Assembly (NCBI GenBank): GCA_014529385.2
Contig: CM043946.1
Span: 15,147,077-15,211,076, forward strand
DNA: 64,000 bases
Direction: 5' to 3'
Source: Adiantum capillus-veneris
Taxonomy: Eukaryota; Streptophyta; Polypodiopsida; Polypodiales; Pteridaceae
Shown here: positions 12,101 to 23,500 of the stretch, piece after piece
Position numbering within the stretch: position 1 is the first letter of the stretch
Layout of the letters: every line of letters begins with the position of its first letter
Notes under the pieces: generated by a model
Database searches by the model: none
What the model was told of the DNA's origin: nothing
The model's input: only the letters and a program-made list of their open reading frames with translations
Program-made: the position numbers and the translations under genes

Positions 12101-14165
12101 CATATCCATTGGGATCTTCATAATATGCATGCATAGGCACCAAAGCCTTATCCTCTGATTCGATTACGGTTGGTGTATATCTTATACCGACTGGTCGTAA
12201 TCCTGGTAGGGGTGGTTGTTGCCCCAACACCGGTTGTGGTCTTTCTACACCTACAGGTCCTGGTAGGTTGCCTGCTTGATATCTAGGCATCGGTGGAACT
12301 TGAGGAGAAGCTACCGGAGCTTGGGGAGCGTAAGGTCTCTCTCTCACATATCCCTTGTTATAATAACATTCCTCGGTCCCATGGTTTGTCCATTTTTGTT
12401 CAATAGCACACCACTTGGGCGGTTTAACCTGGGGTTTGGCGTACAAGTTAATCTTTTTTATCACTTCATCTACAAGATGCTCTTGGTTTACAGCTACATC
12501 TCCTTTTGGTGTTGTCTTAGAAGACTTGCTTCCACTTTGTTGTGAAGATGAATCGTCGTCAAGGTCCTTAAACTCCCCCTCTTTGTAGACCGCACAATTG
12601 TCCACAAGGTAAAGAGCCTCCTTCGTCAACTCATTCAACGTCGTGCTCCTCTTCATATGTAAGTCTTTCTGGAGATCCACATTCCTTAGTCCTTGGATGA
12701 ATATCAACATGAGTCTGGACTGAGTTGGCAGTTCTTCCACCAGACAAAACTTAACATATCTTTTCAGTCTTAGGGTTGCCTTTCGTACAGATTCTCCATC
12801 TTTCTGTTTGAATTTATGGATTTGTGAGACGGTATTATGAGCTATCCCCCTTTGTGAGAACTCCTCAATAAACTCGTCAAACACTTCCTCCATAGACTCA
12901 AAGTCTCTACGCTCTACAGAGTCAAACCAAGTGGCAGCATCATCCTCTAGGGTTAGTCCAAGCCCTGCAAATTGGGTAGGAAAGTCTAACACTTCTTTGG
13001 CTCTAATTACACGCACAAAGGTTGCTACATGATCTCTTGGGTCTTTGCTTCCTATGTATTTCTTGTTTATCCATTTTTGCACTTGAGAAGGTCTAATTCT
13101 TCGATGGTCTATAAACCTCATCATTGGATCTCCATGTCCTAATCGATTTACCTCCTCAAGTCTTCTATAATAGGCTGGTTCCTCTCCCAGTGGTGCTCCT
13201 AAGCCATAATTTCTAACCGTTCTCGCCAGAGATGGTTCATCTCTTTGAACTCGTTCTATGGGTGGCTCTCCAGGCTCTGTTGACCCTTGAGTCTTTGGCT
13301 TACTCTCTCCTTGATACCTTGAATAGAGTGGTGGTTCTTGCAAATCCCTTAGCCCTCGTGCGGCCTGATAACCATCTCGGTTTTGGTCTTGCTCCATTGT
13401 TGCACTCTGTCTAAGCCATGCCTGCAATGATGGCATGTTTGCTGGTTGGTTTTGGTTGTTGAATGCTTGCGGTCGGGTGGAATGTGAGGTGGCGTCATAA
13501 TCTTCTGAAAAAGGATTCATTGACTTACTTGGGGGGTAGGTGGCTCATGGCACTTCTTCATGGGCATATGCTGATGCTCGTGGACCTATTGCCCTTTCTA
13601 CCTCCTCTGGGAGAATACGTTGGTATTCTCACCCGTATCTATCAACAAAAACTATACCCTTCCCCATGGCAGTTTCATAAGAGAATAAGTAAAGAACCTT
13701 GCCTTTGCTTAATTCGTTTACGTATGGTTCTTTGCTGCGAAAGTAAGCGACTATACCCTCACTTGCATGCTTGTAGATTCCCACGTTCTTGTTATAAGTT
13801 GGAACCCTTGTTGTTTTCTTATCATACAGAAAAATAGCTCCAGGCCGATCAATCTTTGGTGGCGGTTCTTGAGCTTCTGAAACCATTTTCCCTTTCGCCA
13901 CGTTATCTCCATATCTTTTGTAATCTTCAGGGTTACTGACTATCAGATAGTGGTTCCACTTTTCATCTCGGAATCTATCTCCATCATCATAGACTCGGAT
14001 TATCTCCAATCTCTGAGCTGGCCTCTCTTCGATACAAATGCACTTGCATCCTCGATATTCAGAATAGTAGACTACGGCTCCCCTAAAGTTTTTTCCCTCT
14101 AAGAAGATTTGTTAAGTATGGATCCTGATTTACCCTTGTAATTTTCTGTGGTAAAAGCGCACATT
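9129..14165 (-). pseudogene. gypsy gag-protease with extra N-terminal domain, eight in-frame stops
   Basis: One frame runs from the copia boundary to 9129, broken by TGA at 13629, 13545, 11655, 11382 and 11079, TAA at 11289 and 10740, and TAG at 10362. The gag core (from Met at 13520) includes DFPTQFAGLGLTLEDDAATW and two knuckles, CYKCGGDHWLRDCP and CTECGVTHLIPDCP (C-x2-C-x4-H-x4-C). The aspartic protease has AILDSGAGVAIA (D-S-G active site, near 10390) and IILGRPFMRQL near 10190. About 200 residues upstream of gag (13,521-14,165) are in the same frame and not recognised. The end of the frame near 9180 shifts into the pol frame, either by mutation or programmed frameshifting. Not functional as it stands. 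Confidence 0.85.
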
Positions 14166-14580
14166 TGTAAGGCCCCCATTATGAGGAGAAGCCATCGTGC
14201 GTGAAGGAAAATCACTCACCGGAAACCAAAATTTTCACGGACAAGAATCAGGGGCAACTTTAAAGGCCTCAGGGGCGGAGGCCCTCGAGACTTTTTTTTT
14301 CACCGAAATATTCTTTTCGCCGGAATATTATGGCCGGACGGCGGCCGGAAAGTGGTCGAAAAACAACCGGTCGGTTGGCCAATGGCCGGTGGCCAGTGGT
14401 CGGAAGTCAATGGCCGGTGGCCGGTAGCCGAATTCAATGGCCGGTGGCCGAATTCAAAAGCGGACTTGTCTTCTCAAGGGCGGCCACACATGGGCGGATT
14501 GGAGGGTCCGATTTGGACTTATTCGCACAAGGGCGGCTACACATGGCTGTCTCTCATAAGAGAGGGCAGCCCTTTTGGCC

Positions 14581-14588
14581 TATAAAAG
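14581..14588 (+). promoter_or_regulatory. TATA box of the copia LTR
   Basis: TATAAAAG in the context GGCCTATAAAAGGAGGCC. It sits about 350 bp before the primer-binding site, as expected for the U3/R boundary of an LTR promoter; transcription would start near 14,610. Confidence 0.7.
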
Positions 14589-14787
14589 GAGGCCATTTTT
14601 TCACACATTTTATAGTGTGAAGTTGATGCAACAAGGTGAGTGGGAGGTGGTGAGAGTGAAGCAAGGCGGGAGCTCCATTAAGGGTATAATCCCTTTGTAA
14701 ACTACTTCTTGTTTTGAAGTACTAAAGCCATTGAGTGGCTGCTTTCCCATGGACGTAGCCCACATTGGGTGAACCACGTATATCGTG

Positions 14788-14791
<4 letters not shown>

Positions 14792-14837
<46 letters not shown>
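14792..14837. repeat. (CT)n microsatellite in the copia LTR
   Basis: About 23 CT units in the presumed R/U5 part of the LTR. Confidence 0.95.
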
Positions 14838-14840
<3 letters not shown>

Positions 14841-14933
14841 CTCTACTCTATAATCTCATGTATATAAATCTGTCTCTCTCCATTAAGTGATCTACTCAAT
14901 TATCTATTTAGCTACGTCTTATTTTCTAACAAC

Positions 14934-14944
14934 TGGTATCAGAG
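14934..14944 (+). promoter_or_regulatory. Primer-binding site complementary to initiator tRNA-Met
   Basis: TGGTATCAGAG is the usual plant Ty1/copia primer-binding site. It lies two bases after the LTR end and 61 bases before the gag ATG. Confidence 0.9.
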
Positions 14945-15004
14945 AAAGGTTTGCTCGTAGCTAAATTATCTCAAGGAAAGGATTCCTTGAATTGAGTGGG
15001 AGTT

Positions 15005-17743
15005 ATGGCGGAGGAAGGGAAGCTCAAGATTGAGAAGTTCAACGGCAAAAACTACCAACATTGGAAGATGCAGATTGAAGACTATCTCTACCAGAAGGAC
15101 CTCTATTTGCCACTAGGCGGTCTTGCAAAGAAGCTCGCAACAATGGCAGATGAAGCATGGATTGTCCTTGATCGAAAGGCACTGGGAACAATCCGGTTAA
15201 GCTTGGCGTCAACGGTGACCTTCAATGTTTCGGAGATGAAGACCACGGAGGACTTGATGAAGTCACTTGACGACTTCTACGAGAAACCATCGGCATCCAA
15301 TAAGGTATTTCTTATGAAGCGCTTGTTCAATCTAAAGATGGCAGAGAATGGTTCAATTGCAGAACACCTAAATGACTTTAACAAAAACATAAGTCAACTT
15401 CGATCAGTGAAAATCAATTTTGATGACGAAGTGCGAGCTCTCCTTATACTATCATCTCTACCGGATAGTTGGGACAGCCTTGTGATGGCTGTAAGTAATT
15501 CTATCTCTGGCACAAATACTCTTAAGTTTGATGATGTTGTGGGTGTTCTCCTAAGCGAGGAAATGCGAAGGAGAAGCACAGGAGAATCATCAAGTGCTGC
15601 ACTATCAATGGAAACAAGAGGAAGGCTTAAGGAGAGGTTCAAAAACCAAAAGGGTCGTGATCGCTCAAGGCGGAGCAAGTCACGCACAAATTCAGTTCTT
15701 GAATGTTGGAACTGCGGCAAGAAGGGCCACGTGAAGAAGGATTGCTGGTCCAAGAAGAAGAAGGAGAGAGAGTCTCAAGACAACAAGCCAACATCGGAGG
15801 CCAATGTGGCAGGTAAAGTAGAGCAAGATGCTCTAATTCTCTCATTAGACAATGTGTCTAATTTCTGGATAGTAGATTTCGGGGCTTCATTCCATGCGAC
15901 ACCACACAAGCAACATTTCCAAGACTACACCAAAGGTAATTTTGGGTATGTATACTTGGGAGATGATGAAGCTTGTGAGATTGTCGGCAAAGGTACAGTT
16001 TCTGTCAAAACTGCTAACGGAAATGAATGCAAGCTTAAAGATGTTAAGCATGTTCCTTCTCTTCGCAAAAATTTGATCTCTACAGGACAATTGGACGATG
16101 AAGGTCACAACATTGCATTCGGAAACAAACGGTGGAAGATCTCAAAGGGATCTTTGGTGATTGCCAAGGGTGAAAAAGTTGGTACACTTTACTTGTGTAC
16201 TGTTAACACGCAACCTTCAGCTTGTGCAGCAACTACAGAAGTTGACAGTGCGGTGTGGCACTACCGACTTGGGCATATGAGTGCCAAAGGAATGCAAATC
16301 CTTCAAACAAAGAAGCTTCTACCAGGTTTGAAAGAAGTGGACTTAGAGTTTTGTGAAGATTGTGTTTATGGTAAACAAAAGAGGGTAAAATTTCAAAAAT
16401 CAGGAAATGAAAGAAAAAATAAAAAACTTGAGTTGGTTCATTCTGATGTTTGGGGTCCTGCAAGTACACCATCACTTGGTGGCTCATTGTACTATGTAAC
16501 ATTCATAGACGATGCCAGTAGAAAAACATGGGTTTATGTCATGAAGAATAAATCCGATGTATTTTCCATATTTCAAAGGTGGAAAGCCTTTGTGGAGAAT
16601 GAAACAAGTACCAAGGTTAAATGCCTCAGATCCGACAACGGAGGCGAATATTGCAGCCAAGCTTTTGAAAGCTTTTGTGCTAGCAATGGCATTCGGAGGC
16701 AAAGGACAACCCCAAGGACACCTCAACAAAATGGGATTTCGGAAACGATGAACACGACAATCATGGAACGAGCACGAAGCATGCGGCTACATGCAGGCCT
16801 ACCGCTTGAGCTTTGGGCGGAAGCTGTAAGTACGTCTGTGTACTTAATCAATCGGTCACCCTCAACAGCATTGGATGGGGGAGTTCCAGAAGAGGCATGG
16901 ACAGGTAAACCGGTGAATTATGCATTTCTCAATGTGTTTGGGTGTGAGGCTTTCATGCACATAGATAGAAGCCTAAGATCAAAGTTAGATGCAAAGTCCA
17001 AAAAGTGTTTCTTCATTGGCTATGGAGAAGGATACTTTGGGTATCGCCTATGGAATCATGAAGATGGTAAAATCTTAAGGAGTAGGGATGTAATTTTTAA
17101 CGAACAAAATATGTACAAAGATTACTTGGAAAGAAAACAAACAAAAGAAACAGGTGATGAGTACATGGAGCTTGAGGACGGTGAAGACTCAAGGACTGCA
17201 AACAGTGACAATGTGCAACAACGTCAACCAAATGAGGAGCCTCAACCTATTCCCCGAAGATCTACAAGAGCAAGTAGACCTCCAGAAAGGTTTGTTCCTT
17301 CCTTCAACCATCTCTTGATCTCAGATTCTGGAGAGCCGGAATCATATGAAGAAGCTATGCAACATGAATCCAAAGAAGAATGGACGAAGAGCATGCAAGT
17401 GGAGATGGACTCACTACATCGCAACCAAACATGGGAGTTGGTTGAGTTGCCTAAAGGTAAGCGGGCACTTCAAAACAAATGGGTGTACAAGCTAAAGAAA
17501 GAAGAAGGTGGGAAGAAAAGGTACAAGTCTAGGCTTGTGGTAAAAGTTTTTTCTCAAAATAAAGGTATTGACTTCAATGAAATATTTTCTCCTGTTGTAA
17601 AAATGAACTCAATTAGGCTTGTCTTAAGCCTTGTGGCTGCTGATGATCTAAATCTCGAGCAAATGGATGTAAATACGGCATTCCCTCACGGTGACTTAGA
17701 GGAAGAAATCTACATGCTTGGGTTAATTTTATTTGCGAGTTAA
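15005..17743 (+). pseudogene. Ty1/copia gag-pol polyprotein, cut off inside reverse transcriptase
   Basis: The start is the ATG at 15005 (MAEEGKLKIEKFNGKNY), the first after the primer-binding site. In order: gag; knuckle CWNCGKKGHVKKDCW (about residue 235); protease WIVDFGASFHA; integrase zinc finger (HYRLGHMS...CEDCVYGKQK); integrase core with HSDVWGP, SDNGGEY and QNGISETMN holding D, D and E; then reverse transcriptase to DVNTAFPHGDLEEEIYM. Homology stops near 17717 and a stop follows at 17741. The rest of reverse transcriptase, RNase H and the 3' LTR are missing. The protease has D-F-G instead of D-S/T-G, so it is probably dead even in the intact part. The frame is otherwise uninterrupted, suggesting a fairly young copy. 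Confidence 0.93.
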
Positions 17744-17953
17744 TCAATTCATGTTTTTTTGCTACAGGTAATGCTTTTTCGAGTTTATAGAAGCATGGAT
17801 TCCACTCATATGTATGCTCTCTAAGGTGGCGTTGTGGTAAGTTAAATAAGTACCGAGGGAAGGAGAGAGAAGAAGGATTAGACGGAGAGAGAAAAACATA
17901 CTTGTGAAATAGAGATAGGATCGGGGTGTGAGAGTACCGACAACGAGAACGAG

Positions 17954-17989
<36 letters not shown>

Positions 17990-18516
17990 TGAGAGTGGGA
18001 GATGAGGGGGAGAGAGGAAAGATAGGTTCAAAATGAAAAAAGTCCGGCTAAAGTTTGGGCAAGAAGGTTCTCAAGCCGGTTCAAATTATTTCATTTAGTA
18101 ACTTGGTATAGAATTGTTTATGTGTTGGTTTAATGTATATATTTTATAAATATCCTACATTTTAATTGAGATGAAAGTGGAGTTAAGTAAAAGTGGAGTT
18201 TTGTTGTGAAGAAGGAGGTTGTGTGCACGTTTTCTACTCACATGTGTGTGTGTGTGTGTGTACTTTTAGATGCTTATAATCTTATAGGGGAATAATAATC
18301 GTAGTGACAAATCATGCATATTTTATTGCACACCCCACTTTAAAAGTTAGTGGTGGAGTAGTAGACGATTATAATATTCATATTGACAAATCATGCATAT
18401 ATTATTGCACGCTCCAATTTAGCAGTTAGCATATGCTGCGTGGGACCCCTCATGTCACTAACACATGCCACTCTTCCATCACTATCAATGCTTTTTGAGA
18501 GCATGGTGCTTTAGCC
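17744..18516. other. Spacer after the truncated copia element; microsatellites and a direct repeat
   Basis: No gene is seen. It holds a GA tract (about 17948-17987), a TG tract (about 18243-18261), and a degenerate direct repeat of roughly 57 bp (18291-18348 and 18373-18428), each copy with ACAAATCATGCATAT. The right part is probably the upstream region of the small ORF that follows. Confidence 0.6.
18291..18428 (+). promoter_or_regulatory. Duplicated upstream block with two RY-type CATGCAT motifs
   Basis: Two degenerate copies about 80 bp apart, each containing CATGCAT (18313-18319 and 18392-18398), the core bound by plant B3 factors of the ABI3/FUS3 group. They lie 120-205 bp upstream of a TATA box. 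The motif is established for seed plants; a role here is inference. Confidence 0.35.
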
Positions 18517-18525
18517 TATATAAAT
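18517..18525 (+). promoter_or_regulatory. TATA box upstream of the small ORF
   Basis: TATATAAAT, 86 bp before the ATG at 18611, gives a plausible 5' leader of about 55-60 nt. Confidence 0.5.
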
Positions 18526-18610
18526 GTTATAAGGCAAGCACCATATGCTGCACAAGTGAATCGGAGGTGCTAATCAAGAGAGATTTTTTCATTTTCCCTG
18601 TACTTATACA

Positions 18611-18967
18611 ATGCCTATAGGATATGCTAGTACTGGTAATGAGGTAGTTGCAAAAATCCATGAAGAGCTTCACAAACTCCCCCCCAACGCACCCCTTGAA
18701 GAAAAGAAGACGTTTACACAAAGAGAGCGTGACACAAACAAGGCGATCCGGATGTTCAACCACCTTAATCGCGCTCGCAACACCGGAGACCAGGAACTCA
18801 CTGATGGCTTTGAGACAATGCGAGAAGCTCTGGGCAAGTGGGAGACATGGTGGTACATAGATAGCTCTTGAAGGGCCGCTTTACAGGCAGAGATTGACCA
18901 TTTGCTTGTCTGCAAACGCACAATCAACCTGGTCGACATCTCTGGCTCTAATGTGGTAGAAGATTGA
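18611..18967 (+). pseudogene. Small unrecognised ORF with one in-frame TGA
   Basis: From ATG 18611 the frame encodes 86 residues to a TGA at 18869-18871. It then continues in the same frame for 31 more codons (RAALQAEIDHLLVCKRTINL and on) to a TGA ending at 18967, so the original protein may have been about 118 residues. It is rich in Glu, Lys, Arg and Leu, looks helical (FTQRERDTNKAIRMFNHLNR), and has no signal peptide, membrane segment or recognised motif. A TATA box and a duplicated upstream block precede it, and no transposon homology is evident. It may be a host gene or a fragment of an unknown element; the TGA could equally be the true end. Confidence 0.4.
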
Positions 18968-19821
18968 GGCAAGATTTAAATAATTATGCACTAAATAATA
19001 TAGTTAAATAAATATGCACTAGCACATGATAAATTGTACTAGTGTGATGCAAGTTGTATTGTGTGTGTGTGTGCAGGTTTGATTCCCTACGTAATCATGT
19101 AAACAACTTATTTTAATTATATGATGCTTATTTTAACTATATGATGGTGTTCCACTCTTCAGTGCCTTGGCGAGAATAATTCATATGTCTCTGTCTGACT
19201 TATTATTATTGAAGTAGCTGTGATACTTTTAATCGGCCTGGTCTACTAACACATCTTCAAGATCTGTCATAATTTAGGGTATTGTTGAAATCTTGTAGCT
19301 AAGCTGAACCGTCAAATGTAACTACAAGCTGTTTGAAATCCAAAAATGTAAAGAAAATCTATGTGAGTTTTTAATATAATGCAAGAAAAAGATGAGCATG
19401 TCTTTAGTATTTACCCTACTTTTAGTAGAATATACTTTCCTGTCCATGTAGGTGTTGTTGCAAACAAGGATGAATGCCTAATAAGCCAATTTGAAACTAG
19501 GAATCTAAAAAATATTGATGGTTGTACTTGTTTGGGCGAAGACCTCAAAGTAATGAAACACGCATAGACTCTTGCATATAAAATAGTAATTAAGAACACT
19601 TTACTGAGTTGAAGAACTGCATACGTACATAAACACACACGTATAAATAACTATATATATTGTATAAATAAGTACTTAAAAAAACTTTACCGAGTTGAAG
19701 ATCTCCTTACGTACATAAACACACACATATAAATAAATAAATAAAAAGATATTATATATATAATATAAATATTATATATAAAACTATATATATTCTTAGA
19801 CCGACAGTGTAAAGAAATACT
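18968..19821. other. AT-rich spacer with a short tandem duplication; no gene
   Basis: Nothing convincing is encoded. A TG tract followed by CAGG lies near 19060-19078. Two diverged copies of a roughly 60-bp unit (about 19600-19650 and 19683-19735) share ACTTTACYGAGTTGAAGA and TACGTACATAAACACACAC. Confidence 0.6.
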
Positions 19822-20262
19822 GACAAGCAAATGAAATTTTGACAGCATAACAACGTGAAAAATAAAAATAAAACCATTCCATACTTGCTTCTGTGAAAGC
19901 TTGCCTAACTTTTGTTAAGCTTTCCTATTCTATACTTGCTTCCGTGAAGCTTGCCTAACTTTTGTGTATACATGAAACCATGATTATGTTTCTAAACATG
20001 AACAAAAATCATGATTATATTCACAAGCAATCAAAATTTCGACAGCATAACGGAGCAAAAATACAAACAAAAAAATTTTCCATTCCATACTTGCTTCCGT
20101 GAAGCTTGACTAACTTTTCTGTATACGTGAAATCATGATTATGTTTTCAAACATGAACAAAAAGCATGATGATATTGATAAGCAATCAAAATTTCGGTAG
20201 CATAACGGTATGAAAATTCAAACTAAAAAAATTCCCATTCCATACTTGCTTCCGTGCAGCAG
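19822..20262. repeat. Tandem repeat array (about 157-195 bp units) downstream of the ParB/methyltransferase-like gene
   Basis: About two and a half units begin near 19822, 20021 and 20178. Each starts with ACAAGCAATCAAAATTTCG, then AGCATAACGG, then CCATTCCATACTTGCTTCCG. Related sequence in the same orientation reappears on the other side of the gene at 24,607 and 25,135, so the gene is bracketed by one repeat family. Confidence 0.8.
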
Positions 20263-20521
20263 CGAATGCTCACGGGAAGAAGAAATTACATAAGCAAAAA
20301 AGCATATGTTGGTATATTACTTTGGTAAATCCAAAGCTCTCAACAAACTTCTATCTAGTATAATAAATATGAAATCATGGCTGAATTGATAAGGACGATC
20401 AACACCAACAACATGTCTTCAGTAATACCAAAAAAGTGGCACCCAAACACCATGGTCACACATCGTTCCATAAAAATCACAAACTAGAAAAAATGATAGA
20501 TAATACCAATGTTGATGTCAA

Positions 20522-23500
20522 TCAAGGGCAATGTGATCCAGGCTCATATTGTTGCCAATCAGTCTCCTCATCGCTATCTGCATCAACTGCTGAAATAGCA
20601 TGTACACATGGAGCCTTGAAGCATGAAAGATGTTGATGGAAGACCTCTGGATCACTATCTATGCAGAGACAGTGTCTAGACAACTCAACGCAAACATTGC
20701 CCAAGCCACCACATCCAGAAAACATATCAACAATGTAGGTGTGCTTCGCAGTAAATGTCCGCATAAGCCAGCTAAAAAAAGCAAAAAATATGCGTATTTT
20801 TACTTTATGTAACATAGTCCAATAACGCATAGTAGGAAGCATATATTCTTACCGAAAGAAGTCAAGGCTACGCTCGGCGGCACCTCTAAGAGCGTGTCCT
20901 CTAATGTACTCTCCGTCGACGCGCTCCACCAGTATTCCGGACTTGGCATCGAAAGAGTTGTTGTCCACGCTCTCTCCATCTCGTTGATCGTAGATAGGAC
21001 GTTGACCCTTACGATAAAACAATCCTAGCAATAGTGTTTCCACCTACAAATTACAACTAGAATGTGATCTAATTGAAGAAAACTACAAGCATGCTTTTCA
21101 ATCAACAAATAAATTTACTTACTCTCTCAATCTCAATGGTCTTTCGCACATAACCATCGGAGATCAAAATAAAGATGGTGTGCATCATTTTGAATCCCAT
21201 CTCGATGGCATGGCTAGACACAATGCCAAAGTGATCAGTGGAGCTTAGGGTGATGTACCACCCATTGTCTGCCACATACTTTGAAGCTATTACGGCCACT
21301 TTCTTACTTAATTTTCGAGAGAATTGATTCCATGGAGGGACCTGCATAATACGCATTGTTAATTTAATTAAAGTTCCAAAACTATCATAGACTATCCATT
21401 GTCGTTTTGAAGGATGCATACCTCGTTCTCTGAAAAATTTTCAACTTTAAAGTTTGTTGAAAAATCCGCAAACAAAAGAGAGGCCACTTCATTTCTCTTT
21501 TCTCCATCAACATGGGCTGAATGAAGAAAATCCAAGATCCTGCATACGATCAAATAAATGTATTTCAAACATTCACAACACACACCACACATAGTTAGTC
21601 TTTCTTTTCACATGTGTTTACCATTTCTCATCATCGAGAGAAATTTTGTAAACATCTAGCATGTTCCCAATAACGTTCACATCACAATCTATGGAAGGCA
21701 CTACATAATCAGAAAATAAAATATTTCATCAAGAATTGTTGAGTAGAAAGAAAGTGACAGATAGATATCTATACAAGCAAGTTTACCTGTGGAGCCTTGA
21801 CCACCTTTTTGGTTTTTTTTGGGAGACTTCTTGGGCTTCTTGGATCTAACAAAATCCAATCGTTTCTTTATAGAGGAGATTGTACTATTGTTTACTCATT
21901 TCGAAGAGGTGGCTTTCTTGGCAGCTGAGCCAATCTCCTCAATACCATTTTCATTTCTTTCAAGAACGTGCTCTAAAGCAAACAAAAATATATTTCTCAC
22001 AAACATAATCTAAATAGTATGAGCACTTTAACAATTTTGTAGTTTTTATAAATGCCAAAAATAACCTTTATATAAGTTCCCTTCATCACGTGGGTAGGTG
22101 CCTCGAGTGTAATCTAGCCACCAAGGGCAATACTCAATTTCCCAAGCAATCAAACCATAATCTCTCATCCATAGTGGATACATACACTCCTCACAAGAGA
22201 GGTCCCTCCAACTTTCAACAGCAATTGGCAACTTCTCCAACAAAGTTTGATCGTAAAGCTGAATTAGCCTTCTACATAAAATGCAGTTAACTTTATTTGA
22301 GCTCCTTTCCTAAGTGACTTATTTATTATACAAACTCTAAGTAAAAAATAGAATAACAACCATAAAGATATCAATTGTATTACCTGAATAATACTCTCCT
22401 TGAAGATTCCATAAGCTCTGGAATTTTTTCATCCGACTCTTTTGTGTTGAGCTTACTCCAAAGCTCCACAAAAGCTTTATCAATGTGGTCCCTCAATTGG
22501 TGATGAAACCATGCTTCAAAGCCCTCCGGCATTTCTTCAATCATTTTTCCTTTGATCCTCAAGCATTGCTTCAATATACTTCCCCAATACCACTCTTTAC
22601 ACAAGTACATTCTAAATTTCATTGCACTAATATAACGCTCATAAGTAACATCATCTACACGGCAATGCATCAAAGAGTGCAATATTTCCTTTTTCCTATA
22701 GAGCAAACAATAAACAAACCATAAATGCATTGATTCATTTGATGATTTCATGTGTATTTTTTATCCAAAAATTATTACCTCTCTGGTGATATTTTAGAAG
22801 TTGCCAAAGAGTGGACTTTGTCTCTTGTAAGGCCCACTTGATCCTTTTCTCTTATCCAATTGAAGTTAAATAATAAAGAGAAGAACCCTTGGCCATTGGC
22901 GGGGTTGGCAATGGCCAACATCTATGTTACATTAGCACGAGATCAAATCAAATCAATTTTTCAATCAAATATATCAAATTCAAATGACATGTCGACTTAC
23001 AATTTTGTAGAAATTCAAACATAAACGGGGAGAAGAGAAAGTGTTTACCTTATAAGCTCTTTCTTTGAATATTTTTTCTACTCTTCCTCGAGCAACCATT
23101 TCCTTTTCTGGCAGTGAAATCGAGGGATCATTGATCTCTTGCATCGCTTTGATAAGAGACAAGTCAAAGTCTTCCTTTTGTAGAGCAAATGAAAACAAAA
23201 GTAAGATTTTACAAAATAATGTCAAGCTTTAGAAATTACATAAAAAGTGTACTTTAAGGAAAAAAAATATACCTTCCATATGAGCATTGCTAATAAAAGA
23301 GAAGGAGCGTTGTACCAACTCCCTTTAGATGACTTCTTCTCACAAGCAAGCTCTACCTCTATCCATCGAATCCAATCTTGGGGAAAGTCTTTCATTAAAG
23401 AATCTTTGCTTGCCACAATTAGTTTTTGGAACAAGAAGATCTCCTGCCCAAAATTTGTGCTCACAGTGGTTCTACCAATCCTAAACCACAATATCTTAAA

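Larger units (their letters stand above)
5732..14165 (-). mobile_element. Decayed full-coding-length Ty3/gypsy retrotransposon
   Basis: Read from high to low coordinates it carries an unrecognised N-terminal domain, gag with two CCHC knuckles, protease, reverse transcriptase, a ruined RNase H, a duplicated integrase zinc finger, integrase core and C-terminal domain, in the standard gypsy order. The gag-protease part is a single frame with eight premature stops; the pol part has several frameshifts. No LTR pair could be seen. The right side ends at what looks like the start of the copia LTR (near 14,166), so the copia insertion may have removed or displaced the 5' LTR. Confidence 0.9.
14166..14931 (+). 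repeat. Probable 5' LTR of the copia element
   Basis: The start is inferred from TGTAAGG at 14166, where the gypsy coding frame ends, and the end from TAACA at 14931, two bases before the primer-binding site. This gives TGT...ACA ends. Inside are GC-rich GGCCGGTGGCC-type repeats (about 14,330-14,460), a TATA box and a CT tract. No second copy exists in the window, so the left end is not proven. Confidence 0.6.

Noticed and set aside
14330-14620. Three short overlapping ORFs in the GGCCGG-rich region
   Set aside because: They lie in the copia LTR and reflect the GC-rich repeats.
17762-18031. Minus-strand ORF with Ser-Leu repeats after the copia element
   Set aside because: Driven by the GA tract near 17,950-17,987.
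20522-20771. C5-cytosine DNA methyltransferase, suggested by FSGCGGLG
   Set aside because: A C5 enzyme has this motif near the N terminus followed by P-C-Q and E-N-V motifs. Here it is at the very C terminus with nothing after it, so the permuted beta-class layout fits better.
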